Source: Actinomycetota bacterium
Lineage (GTDB): Bacteria > Actinomycetota > Humimicrobiia > Humimicrobiales > Humimicrobiaceae
Length of the DNA: 34,029 nt
Direction of reading: 5' to 3'
Assembly (NCBI GenBank): GCA_028717265.1
Contig: JAQUOE010000014.1
Span: 1-34,029, forward strand
This document shows, in pieces, positions 1 through 7,148 of the stretch. Positions within the stretch are counted from its first letter, which is position 1. Each line of letters starts with the position of its first letter. The position numbers were made by a program, and so were the translations under genes. The notes below the pieces were generated by a model. It had not been told where the DNA came from, searched no databases, and saw only the letters and a program-made list of their open reading frames with translations.

Positions 1-16
1 ATTAAAGGTGATAGAT

Positions 17-247
17 TTGCGTTTTGTGGATTATAAATGCAAAGATTGCGGAAGCGTTTCAGAAGTAGTGATAAAAGGGGATAATGGCTGTCATATAAAG
101 TGTGAGAAATGCGGAAGTAAAAATATGATAAAAATCTTTGCACCCGTGGGTTTCAAAAAATCTTCCGGTATCAATGACGGTTCCGGGAGTCATTCATCAT
201 GCAGCAGCTGCACCAGCGGGAACTGCTCCTCATGTTCCGGCAGATAA
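17..247 (+). CDS. FmdB-family zinc-ribbon protein
   Basis: Small zinc-ribbon protein of about 76 residues. Two CxxC pairs near the N-terminus (CKDC and CEKC) form the predicted zinc knuckle. The C-terminus is a Ser/Gly/Cys-rich tail with CSSC repeated, as is common in FmdB-family putative regulators. I chose the TTG at 17 rather than the GTG at 8: AAAGGTG at 4-10 is a good ribosome binding site for it, and the product then begins MRFVDYKC, which aligns with the usual MPIYEYKC start of the family. The gene meets msrA tail to tail, with only four bases between the stop codons. Family assignment is good; the function of these proteins is poorly defined. Confidence 0.8.
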   Translation: MRFVDYKCKDCGSVSEVVIKGDNGCHIKCEKCGSKNMIKIFAPVGFKKSSGINDGSGSHSSCSSCTSGNCSSCSGR

Positions 248-251
248 TTGA

Positions 252-803
252 TTATTGTTTTAAGAGTCCCACGAATTTTTCACGGAATTTTCTTATTTTT
301 GGTGTTATGATCAACTGGCAATAAGGCTGTGAAGGATTGTTCATAAAATATTTTTGGTGATAATATTCTGCTCTGTAGAATTTTTCCAGAGGCTTTATTT
401 CAGTCACTACCCGCCCCGGAAATATTTTTTTATTTTCTGAATTATTTATAAATTCCAGTACACTTTTTTTCTGTTCCACGGAAGTAAAAAAAATAACTGA
501 GCGATATTGTTCCCCAACATCATTACCCTGACGATTTAGAGTTGTCGGGTCATGAATATAAAAAAACACTTCAAGCAATTGATCATAGCTAACAATCTCC
601 GGGTCAAATTCGATTTTTATCACTTCTGCATGGCCCGTTTCTCCTGAGCAGACTTCTTTATATGAAGGTTCTTCACGGGATCCTCCTGCGTAACCCGATT
701 CGACACTTTCTACGCCGTTTATTTGCAGAAATATTTCCTCAAGACACCAGAAACAGCCGCCTCCGAATACTGCAGTCTCATGATTAATTTTCATACTTTT
801 CAT
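252..803 (-). CDS. msrA: Peptide methionine-S-sulfoxide reductase MsrA
   Basis: Repairs oxidised proteins by reducing the S-epimer of methionine sulfoxide in the cytoplasm. The GGCFWC motif carries the catalytic Cys (residue 17) and a second Cys at 20. Other family signatures are GYAGG, the GHAEV segment, DPTTLNRQGNDVGEQYRS and the C-terminal QPYC segment. At 183 residues it has normal single-domain length, with no MsrB domain fused and no msrB in the window. The start could be Met1 (803) or Met4 (794); neither has a strong ribosome binding site. It lies downstream of the patatin gene on the same strand after a gap of about 220 bases that contains no gene I can support, so it is probably transcribed separately. 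Confidence 0.95.
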   Translation of the reverse strand: MKSMKINHETAVFGGGCFWCLEEIFLQINGVESVESGYAGGSREEPSYKEVCSGETGHAEVIKIEFDPEIVSYDQLLEVFFYIHDPTTLNRQGNDVGEQYRSVIFFTSVEQKKSVLEFINNSENKKIFPGRVVTEIKPLEKFYRAEYYHQKYFMNNPSQPYCQLIITPKIRKFREKFVGLLKQ

Positions 804-1022
804 TTACTTTTGACGATAATAAAATACTATATCATCTAAGCAAATATAGTAAAAGTTATAGTAAAATAACCCGGACTTAATAAATTAAGCTGTCCTGTTC
901 AATTAAATATCTTACCCTTTAAATATACTCTAAAGAATTTAAATGTTATTTTATAAGATTAACAAAAGTTTACTTCAAGCGGCAATAATTTTCTTTATGA
1001 ATACTCAAACCTTATATTTTTC

Positions 1023-1850
1023 TTATTTGGTTGTAATTACTTTTCTATTTATAATTTCTTGTAATTGCGGCAGAGATTCTCTGGCTGCTTTTTCACCAGC
1101 TATAATTATATCTTTACCATTTAAAAACTTCGCAAGATGTACGTAACCAAATTTTGGATTAATCACAATATCAGCATCTATTATATTCCAGGAAGCAAGA
1201 TGATAACGCAGGAGGTTAATTGAATTGATAGCAATTTTATAAAATCCAAGCTTACCTTTATGGTCATTTGGAAAATAGTTAGTATCCAGATTTACAGCAA
1301 TAACAATATCTGCACCCATTTTTCTAACGACTTCGACAGGAACCGGCAGGGATAATCCTCCGTCAGCCAGCAATTTGTCATCCTGCTCAATAGGTTTAAA
1401 AACCAGAGGAAAGGAAATGCTTGCTCTAATTGCCGGCACTATTTCGCCCCTGTTTATTATTACAACTGCGCCTGTTTTCAAATCTGTGGCTATGACCGAA
1501 AGAGGTATTTTGCAATCTTCAAAATTTGTTTTATCTATATTATCGCTAATAAATTTTTTTACTTTTGTGCCGCCAATAAGGCCCTGACGGAATGAAGGAT
1601 CGATTAAATATAGCATCTGGCGCCAATTAGTATTAAGGGCTATTTCTTCAACTCGTTTGACATCCTTTGTTACTGCATAAAAACCTCCAACCATAGCACC
1701 TATGCTTGAACCGGCAATAAAATCAACAGGGATATTATTTTCTTCCAGCACTTTAATAACACCAATATGGGCCAATCCTTTTGCGCCGCCACTTCCCAGC
1801 GCCAGACCTATTTTTGGTTTTTTTGATTTTGAATATATTTTCCTGATCAT
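1023..1850 (-). CDS. Patatin-like phospholipase/esterase (RssA-type)
   Basis: Predicted serine lipid hydrolase of the bacterial patatin family, 275 residues, single-domain like RssA. The oxyanion-hole glycine stretch GSGGAKG is at 19-25, the nucleophile elbow GSSIG at 47-51 (Ser49), and the catalytic Asp of the dyad in the DGG motif (Asp163). There is no signal peptide or obvious transmembrane segment, so it is probably cytoplasmic or peripheral. It could act on phospholipids or lysophospholipids; the substrate cannot be read from the sequence. It is on the minus strand, downstream of the TetR gene and the possible 42-residue ORF, with about 130 bases between that ORF and this gene. Confidence 0.88.
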   Translation of the reverse strand: MIRKIYSKSKKPKIGLALGSGGAKGLAHIGVIKVLEENNIPVDFIAGSSIGAMVGGFYAVTKDVKRVEEIALNTNWRQMLYLIDPSFRQGLIGGTKVKKFISDNIDKTNFEDCKIPLSVIATDLKTGAVVIINRGEIVPAIRASISFPLVFKPIEQDDKLLADGGLSLPVPVEVVRKMGADIVIAVNLDTNYFPNDHKGKLGFYKIAINSINLLRYHLASWNIIDADIVINPKFGYVHLAKFLNGKDIIIAGEKAARESLPQLQEIINRKVITTK

Positions 1851-1977
1851 ATCCGGTATAGTTTTATTTTTATAAATTAATTTTTTCCAAATATATCTTA
1901 TTAATCTTGATTAGTTCAAATATTTATAAATCTGAATAATATATTAAGGCCTTTGGCATTTTTATAGATTGTGATTG

Positions 1978-2106
1978 CTATCTTTTTTTAGCCAGGTACC
2001 ATAAAAGATATATAATAGAAGCTATAGAAGCCAGTATAGCCCCCACTCCATAAATAACATCGGTCTCTATTGAGCCTAACCAGGTTATAATTGATAAAAA
2101 ATTCAT
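1978..2106 (-). CDS. Possible 42-residue single-TM membrane protein
   Basis: Short ORF from ATG at 2106 to TAG at 1978 on the minus strand. The product has a short N-terminal segment (MNFLSIITWLGSIETD), one hydrophobic stretch of about 20 residues (from VIYGVGAILA to LLWYL) and a basic end AKKKR-like (AKKR). This looks like a genuine small membrane protein with positive-inside topology. A weak purine-rich GAGAG element lies about 10 bases upstream. It fills most of the roughly 320-base gap between the TetR gene (stop at 2171) and the patatin gene (start at 1850). The rest of that gap is AT-rich, with nothing else recognised. Support is compositional only; I know of no homologue. Confidence 0.4.
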   Translation of the reverse strand: MNFLSIITWLGSIETDVIYGVGAILASIASIIYLLWYLAKKR

Positions 2107-2170
2107 TGACACATTCTCTCTGTTCGAATTACTTAATAATGCAGATTCTTAATGTTTGCCTTCTGTACAC

Positions 2171-2758
2171 TCAGAATAAAACAGCAATTATTTGATCTGC
2201 AATTTTGTCTGATTCAATTTTTTTATTTAAGAACGAATACTCTAAAATTAATCCATCCATCATACTTATAAGTAAAGAAGCGAACAACTGGTAGTCTATC
2301 TGTTTGGGTAATTTTTTACTTATAAGGGCATCTTTAATTAAAGGTTGGATTATCTCATCAACTTGTTTTCTGAATTGGAAAATATAATTTTGGATCCTGG
2401 ATTCTGCAGGAGAAAATTTCAGCATAAAAGATCTAACAAAATTCTTTTCTTTTAAACCATAATCTAAATAACTTTTAATAAGTTTGTGCAGTCGTTTATC
2501 TATAGTAGCTTCGTTTAATGCTTCTTTGAGAATTGACTTCAAATTATTAAAGACTTCATTCAGTACGTTTTCATAGATATCAGCTTTACCGATAAAATGA
2601 TAATAAAGTGCAGCCTTCGTAATATTTAATCCTTTAGCAATGTCACTCATTGAAACGCCTAAATATGTATATTCCGAAAACAGTCTGCGCGCCACATCAA
2701 TAATGTTTTTCTTTGTATTCTGAATAATGTTTTTTGTTGGTTTTTCCGACATCTCCAT
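2171..2758 (-). CDS. TetR/AcrR-family transcriptional regulator
   Basis: 195-residue repressor-type regulator. The N-terminal DNA-binding domain (about residues 14-60) has the classic TetR pattern: helix 1 with IIDVARRLFSE, then YLGVSMSDIAKGLNITKAALYYHFIGKADIYENVL as the helix-turn-helix. The C-terminal helical domain is the variable ligand-binding and dimerisation part, so the effector cannot be predicted. The start at Met1 (2758) has AAAGGAGAAGG upstream; Met3 (2752) is possible. It is divergent from the phasin/ABC1-kinase operon. Palindromes of the same core (ACTTACC-N4-GGTAAGT) lie in front of both this gene and that operon, which points to autoregulation plus control of the operon. Confidence 0.93.
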   Translation of the reverse strand: MEMSEKPTKNIIQNTKKNIIDVARRLFSEYTYLGVSMSDIAKGLNITKAALYYHFIGKADIYENVLNEVFNNLKSILKEALNEATIDKRLHKLIKSYLDYGLKEKNFVRSFMLKFSPAESRIQNYIFQFRKQVDEIIQPLIKDALISKKLPKQIDYQLFASLLISMMDGLILEYSFLNKKIESDKIADQIIAVLF

Positions 2759-2778
2759 AAGTTTGCCTTCTCCTTTCG

Positions 2779-2804
2779 ATTTACTTACCGTCTGGTAAGT
2801 AAAT
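2779..2804. promoter_or_regulatory. TetR-type operator O1 (tetR side)
   Basis: Perfect inverted repeat with 11-base arms (ATTTACTTACC and its complement) around a 4-base spacer GTCT. It lies immediately downstream of the -10 box of the predicted tetR promoter, where a bound repressor would block initiation. It shares the core ACTTACC-N4-GGTAAGT with the second site at 2948-2965. Confidence 0.85.
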
Positions 2805-2806
2805 AT

Positions 2807-2836
2807 AGTATATCAATATGATTGCAGACATGTCAA
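2807..2836 (-). promoter_or_regulatory. Predicted sigma-A promoter of the tetR gene
   Basis: On the minus strand there is a perfect -35 TTGACA (2831-2836), an 18-base spacer and a -10 TATACT (2807-2812). Transcription would start near 2800, inside operator O1. Confidence 0.7.
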
Positions 2837-2910
2837 GTATTTGATTGCATCATTCTTATAAGTCTGTTTTAGATCAAAAACATATAAATGTATTATCTAT
2901 ATTTTATTAT

Positions 2911-2939
2911 TTGACTTATTGGTTAATTAATTATATTAT
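2911..2939 (+). promoter_or_regulatory. Predicted sigma-A promoter of the phasin/kinase operon
   Basis: -35 TTGACT (2911-2916), 17-base spacer, -10 TATTAT (2934-2939). The predicted start near 2946 abuts operator O2. Confidence 0.72.
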
Positions 2940-2947
2940 AATAATCA

Positions 2948-2965
2948 ACTTACCTATCGGTAAGT
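2948..2965. promoter_or_regulatory. TetR-type operator O2 (operon side)
   Basis: Inverted repeat with 7-base arms ACTTACC/GGTAAGT around spacer TATC, the same core and spacing as O1. It begins about nine bases downstream of the -10 box of the operon promoter. Confidence 0.82.
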
Positions 2966-3003
2966 AAGCAATATCTTAGCATAGAATAATAGAAAGGGGA
3001 AAT

Positions 3004-3300
3004 ATGGCAGATTTAATTAAAAATATGATATTGGCAGGTCTGGGTGTTGCATCAATTACGAAGGAAAAAGCGGAAAAATTAGCAAAAGATTTAATTAAAG
3101 GAGGGGAACTTTCCGAAACTGAGGAAGCTAAATTTATAAAGGAACTAATAACGAAATCTGAAAAAATCGGAGGTGATATCAATAAAAAAATTGAAAAAAT
3201 AGTTGAAAAATCCCTTAAAAAACTGGATATTCCCACACGCAAGGATTTAGATGATATAAAACAAAAACTTGACAGGTTAGTTAAACAAAAGAAAGATTAA
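3004..3300 (+). CDS. Phasin-like small helical protein
   Basis: 98-residue, highly charged, Lys/Glu-rich, predicted all-helical protein resembling small phasin-family proteins (polyhydroxyalkanoate granule or lipid-surface associated). The N-terminus MADLIKNMILAGLGVASITKEKAEKLAKDL is a short amphipathic or hydrophobic helix followed by the typical T-x-E-K-A start of the long helix. The C-terminal part (about 70-95) has a heptad-like pattern, consistent with a coiled coil. GAAAGGGGA lies just before the ATG. First gene of the operon; ABC1-kinase genes are often preceded by such a small phasin-like gene, so a structural or adaptor role at a membrane or lipid surface is plausible. No PHA synthase gene is in the window. 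Confidence 0.72.
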   Translation: MADLIKNMILAGLGVASITKEKAEKLAKDLIKGGELSETEEAKFIKELITKSEKIGGDINKKIEKIVEKSLKKLDIPTRKDLDDIKQKLDRLVKQKKD

Positions 3301-3301
3301 G

Positions 3302-3314
3302 GCCGGATGCCGGC
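3302..3314 (+). other. GC-rich intercistronic hairpin
   Basis: GCCGG-ATG-CCGGC, a perfect 5-bp stem with a 3-base loop, two bases after the phasin-like gene's stop codon. It has no U-tract, so it is not a standard terminator. It could protect the upstream message from 3' decay or attenuate read-through. Confidence 0.5.
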
Positions 3315-3379
3315 AGCTCAGTACTTTCATTTATTCCTGTGTTAAAGATTTCCCATACAAAAGGATTTTCAATATTTAA

Positions 3380-5041
3380 ATGAACCTTAAGACTAAATAC
3401 AAAAAGTTAAAAAGAAGCGAAAAAATCATAAATGTCTTTATCAAATATGGTCTGGGTTATTTAATTGACAGATCAAAATTAAAGTTACTATACAAAATAA
3501 AAAAGAATCCGGATGATTTCGAAGCGATAAGTCTGCCCGAGAGAATAAGTCTGTCTTTGGAAGAACTTGGACCGACTTTTATTAAGTTTGGCCAGATTTT
3601 AAGCATGAGACCGGATTTTCTGCCATCTGTACTCATTAAAGAACTTGAGAAACTTCAGGATGAAGTCCCGGCCTTTGATAGTTATCACGCCAGAGAGATT
3701 GTTGAGCAAGAACTTGGCATGAACATTGAAAAATTATTTAAAGAATTTGAAGAAATTCCTATTGCTTCTGCCTCTTTAAGTCAGGTTCATAGAGCAGTTT
3801 TGCCGAATGGCGATATTGTTGCAGTAAAGATTCAAAGACCAGATATTAAGGAAACAATTGAACTGGACCTGGAAATTTTAAAAGATCTTATGGGTTTTAT
3901 GGATAGAAGATTAGGAAATAACTGGGTTTATCACCCTCAGTTGATAATAAAAGAATTTAAAAAAGCGATCCAAAAAGAGATTGATTTTACAAATGAGGCG
4001 CAGAACCATGAGAAGTTCAGAATAAATTTTAAAGATATCAGTTATATAAAAATACCAAAAATTTACTGGGATATGACCACAAAAAAAGTTCTCACCATGG
4101 AATTCATTGAAGGAGTAAAAATTAATGAAATAACCAGCCCTGAATACATAGATATCTTTGATCCAAAAGAGGTTGCAAGAAGGGGCGCTTATATAATTTT
4201 AAAACAAGTATTCGAAGATGGATTTTTTCATGCTGATCCACATCCGGCGAATATATTTATTTTGCCTCCGGCCACAATTGCAATGCTTGATGTAGGGCAG
4301 GTTGGTTATGTTGATGAAAATATTATTAGAAACGGTGCGAAATTGCTGCAGGCGATGATGGATAAAGATTTAGATCAAAGCATGCAATGCCTTAAGGACC
4401 TTGGAATACTCGGTAAAGATTTTAATGAAATCCTGCTGCGGCAGGATTTCACAGAACTGATTGAAAGCTATGTTGGAATTCCATTGAAAGATATAGAAGT
4501 AAAGAAATTTGCTCAGGATACTATTGAGGTTATGGTACACCATAACCTGGTTCTGCCCTCTAATCTGGCTTTGATGATCAAGGCTCTTTCTATGGCTGAG
4601 ACGACTGGCAGGCAACTTGATCCTGATTTTAATATAGTGACTATTGGCAAACCATTCATAACCAAAATAGTAAACGGGAGATTTTCCCCCGATCAACTGT
4701 TAAAAAAAGGAAATATATTTGTTAAGGATAGTATCGGGTTCATAGAAAAACTTCCCCGGGATTTAACGGATACTATAAAAAAACTTTTAGAAGGCAAATT
4801 AAAATTTATCTTCGAAAATAAGGAATTAGAAAAATTAACCGGCGAGATTAACCGTTCGGCGAAGTCCATATCTCTAAGTATAGTTATAGCCTCTCTGATT
4901 ATTGGTTCTTCTTTAATAATGCTGTTGAATACCGGTCCGATAATTTTTGGATATCCCATACAGGGAGTTATTGGTTACATTATAGCTGTTTTTCTGAGCT
5001 TCATCTTAACAATAATCTTAATTTCAAAAAAAGGGAAATAA
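3380..5041 (+). CDS. ABC1/AarF/UbiB-family atypical kinase
   Basis: 553-residue protein kinase-like ATPase of the UbiB/COQ8 family, membrane-associated. The family hallmark KxGQ is at 69-72 (in GPTFIKFGQILSMRPDFLP), followed by the Ala/Ser-rich nucleotide loop (IASASLSQVHRA, about 128-139), the VAVK lysine (Lys150), the catalytic loop HADPHPANIFIL and the metal-binding Asp in LDVGQVG (DVG in place of the commoner DFG). Two C-terminal hydrophobic segments (about 495-518 and 525-548) are predicted TM helices. In other organisms these proteins support isoprenoid-quinone or lipid metabolism. No quinone genes are nearby, so the target here is unknown. A possible AAAAGGA ribosome binding site is rather far from the ATG. 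The stop is two bases before the next gene, so the two are probably cotranscribed. Confidence 0.92.
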   Translation: MNLKTKYKKLKRSEKIINVFIKYGLGYLIDRSKLKLLYKIKKNPDDFEAISLPERISLSLEELGPTFIKFGQILSMRPDFLPSVLIKELEKLQDEVPAFDSYHAREIVEQELGMNIEKLFKEFEEIPIASASLSQVHRAVLPNGDIVAVKIQRPDIKETIELDLEILKDLMGFMDRRLGNNWVYHPQLIIKEFKKAIQKEIDFTNEAQNHEKFRINFKDISYIKIPKIYWDMTTKKVLTMEFIEGVKINEITSPEYIDIFDPKEVARRGAYIILKQVFEDGFFHADPHPANIFILPPATIAMLDVGQVGYVDENIIRNGAKLLQAMMDKDLDQSMQCLKDLGILGKDFNEILLRQDFTELIESYVGIPLKDIEVKKFAQDTIEVMVHHNLVLPSNLALMIKALSMAETTGRQLDPDFNIVTIGKPFITKIVNGRFSPDQLLKKGNIFVKDSIGFIEKLPRDLTDTIKKLLEGKLKFIFENKELEKLTGEINRSAKSISLSIVIASLIIGSSLIMLLNTGPIIFGYPIQGVIGYIIAVFLSFILTIILISKKGK

Positions 5042-5043
5042 TT

Positions 5044-6402
5044 ATGAATTTATTGAATATTAAAAAACATATTATAAGGATAATTTTACTCCAGGCTTCG
5101 AAATTCAGCGCTATCAGTCCGGTAAAAAACTTAAAAAGGATAGTAGCCCTGCTTGAAATACTGGCTTCAAGAAAAGATAGGCAATTGTTCAGAAAGGTAA
5201 GAAATACTCTTTCAGAGGAGAATCCCCAGTTTCAGCTTTATAGAAGGATCCTGGTTGAATCAAATTCGACTTTCCGTGATAAATTTATTACCAATCTTAT
5301 AGTTCAGGGATTTATTTTAAATTTAAAGAAAAGACATCAAGCACTTAAAGAAGGTTTGCAGGTTCCCACTACCATTCTAATAAGCCCAACCATGCGCTGC
5401 AATCTTTCCTGTTTTGGCTGTTATGCCGGAAGTTATACAAAAAAGGAAGATCTGGAATTTGAAACAGTTGACAGGATTATTCAGGAGGGAAAAGAAATTG
5501 GTGTAGCTTTTTTTACTATCCTGGGAGGTGAACCATTTATAAGAGATGACTTATTTCATATATACAAAAAACATAATGATGTTTTCTTTAATGTTTTTAC
5601 AAATGGAACAATGCTGGATGAGAATACAGTCGGCAAATTGGTTGAACTTGGGAATGTGATGTCAACATTAAGCATTGAAGGTTTCAAAGAAGAAACAGAT
5701 CAAAGAAGAGGAAAAGAAGTTTATGAAAAAGTGTTAAAGACGATGGAGATTTTAAAAACAAACAAGATTCCATTTGGTTATTCAGTGACCGTTACTAAGA
5801 GAAATATTGATATTGTTACCAGTGATGAATTCATTGATATGATGATAAATAAAGGTGCTATTATCGGATGGTATTTTCTATATATGCCAATTGGCAGAAA
5901 TCCTGATCTTTCCCTGATGCCGACTCCCGCACAGCGTCTTTACCTTAAAGAAAAAAGAGATCATATAAGAGAAAATAAACCATTATTTATTATTGATTTT
6001 TGGAATGATGCTCCTTATGTGGGTGGCTGTATCGCTGCAAAAGAATATATGCATATAAATCATAAGGGAGACGTAGAGCCATGTATATTTACACATTTTG
6101 CCGGGGTAAATATTAAAAATACTTCCCTCAAGAACGCTTTAAATTGCCAATTTTTTAAAGAAATTAGAAAAAGGCAACCATACTCTGACAATCTTTATCT
6201 ACCCTGTATGTTAATTGATAATCCTCAGATTTCACGAGAACTTTACAAAAATTGTAAAATTTATCCTACCCATGAGGGAGCGGAATGTTTATTTTCCGAT
6301 ATTGCCGGCAAATTGGATGAATATTCAAAAAATGTTAGAGATATTTATGATGAAGTCTGGGCAAAAGAAAAAAAATTTTTGGCAAAAAAACCTCAAAAAT
6401 AA
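5044..6402 (+). CDS. Radical SAM protein with SPASM-like C-terminus
   Basis: 452-residue radical SAM enzyme. The canonical CxxxCxxC cluster motif is Cys119-Cys123-Cys126 (CNLSCFGC), the SAM-binding GGEP motif follows in FTILGGEPF, and FTNGT is the next strand motif. After the barrel there are at least five further cysteines (in GGC, DVEPC, LPC, KNC, AEC), which suggests an auxiliary iron-sulfur cluster of SPASM/Twitch type. An N-terminal extension of about 105 residues, basic and partly amphipathic, precedes the barrel and may associate with membrane. The gene starts two bases after the ABC1-kinase stop, arguing for tight co-expression. I cannot name the substrate; a lipid or a protein/peptide modification would both be possible. 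Confidence 0.88.
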   Translation: MNLLNIKKHIIRIILLQASKFSAISPVKNLKRIVALLEILASRKDRQLFRKVRNTLSEENPQFQLYRRILVESNSTFRDKFITNLIVQGFILNLKKRHQALKEGLQVPTTILISPTMRCNLSCFGCYAGSYTKKEDLEFETVDRIIQEGKEIGVAFFTILGGEPFIRDDLFHIYKKHNDVFFNVFTNGTMLDENTVGKLVELGNVMSTLSIEGFKEETDQRRGKEVYEKVLKTMEILKTNKIPFGYSVTVTKRNIDIVTSDEFIDMMINKGAIIGWYFLYMPIGRNPDLSLMPTPAQRLYLKEKRDHIRENKPLFIIDFWNDAPYVGGCIAAKEYMHINHKGDVEPCIFTHFAGVNIKNTSLKNALNCQFFKEIRKRQPYSDNLYLPCMLIDNPQISRELYKNCKIYPTHEGAECLFSDIAGKLDEYSKNVRDIYDEVWAKEKKFLAKKPQK

Positions 6403-6431
6403 AATATTTAAAAAATATTCCTGGAGGTAAT

Positions 6432-7034
6432 ATGAGAATATTTTCAGGCAATATAGACAAAAAATTAGAGAATATTTATATTCCGAAGTTAATTTCCAAT
6501 GGTAATACTTTATCGGATTCAAAAAAAATATTCCAAAATATGATTAGATTGGCAAAAAAAGAGTCCCGGTTAGAAGGAACTTCACGACTGCCTAAAAAAT
6601 ATGGTGATTTCCTTTTACAAAAAAGTTTAAACAGCCATAGACATAAAACAATAGTAGAGGATTTAAGGAAAGATGACGTCAGAGATGAAGATATAAAATG
6701 GTGGTGGAATATGCACGATCTTGAAAGAAGAATAATCGAAAAAATTGATGACAATATTAGATTAACTACTTTCATTGATAACTGCAAGAAGGGAATGAGA
6801 AAAGCCGAAGCTGCCGAAAGTGTCAGAAAAATGTATCCAATATACGGAGATCCAAAAGATACGGCATATGCATCCGGAGATAATAGACCTTTACCCGATG
6901 AATTAAGAATTAGAGTCAATGCTTATATTGAGAAAAGATCTAAGGTTGATCCGGAGGAGTATAAAAAAGAAATTGAAAAGTCGACAACATTTAATGCTTT
7001 GATAAGACAGGAAATCAGAAAAGGCGGTATATAG
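6432..7034 (+). CDS. Uncharacterised 200-residue protein, last gene of the TetR-controlled operon
   Basis: I do not recognise the family. The protein is soluble, charged and mostly helical, with no signal peptide or TM segment. Distinctive stretches are IKWWWNMHDLERR near the middle (about 88-100) and GDPKDTAYASGDNRPLP (about 138-154), which could be a conserved loop. A strong CTGGAGGTAAT ribosome binding site directly precedes the ATG, 29 bases after the radical SAM gene. Its position as the last gene of the phasin/kinase/radical-SAM operon suggests it is a partner, chaperone or substrate in the same process. That is inference from context only. Confidence 0.75.
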   Translation: MRIFSGNIDKKLENIYIPKLISNGNTLSDSKKIFQNMIRLAKKESRLEGTSRLPKKYGDFLLQKSLNSHRHKTIVEDLRKDDVRDEDIKWWWNMHDLERRIIEKIDDNIRLTTFIDNCKKGMRKAEAAESVRKMYPIYGDPKDTAYASGDNRPLPDELRIRVNAYIEKRSKVDPEEYKKEIEKSTTFNALIRQEIRKGGI

Positions 7035-7148
7035 GGGCCATCGTAAATAATGAATTTCCTTTTCCCGCATTTCGTATATAAATGGCTGAATATAACTAAA
7101 GTCAAAAATACGAGTCAGGTGTTTTTTTGAATCCGGTAGAGTATTATC

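Noticed and set aside
943-1146. 67-residue forward ORF across the patatin C-terminus
   Set aside because: Runs antisense over the patatin 3' end, has no ribosome binding site and no recognisable domain.
4291-4320. DVG instead of DFG in the ABC1 kinase as a sign of inactivity
   Set aside because: The metal-binding Asp is kept, and E. coli UbiB has DCG at this position, so the change is tolerated in the family.
7067-7130. Possible terminator between the 200-residue gene and the nuclease (TTCGTAT ... ATACGAG then T7)
   Set aside because: The loop is over 30 bases and the stem only 7 bp with a wobble; the T7 run is several bases away.
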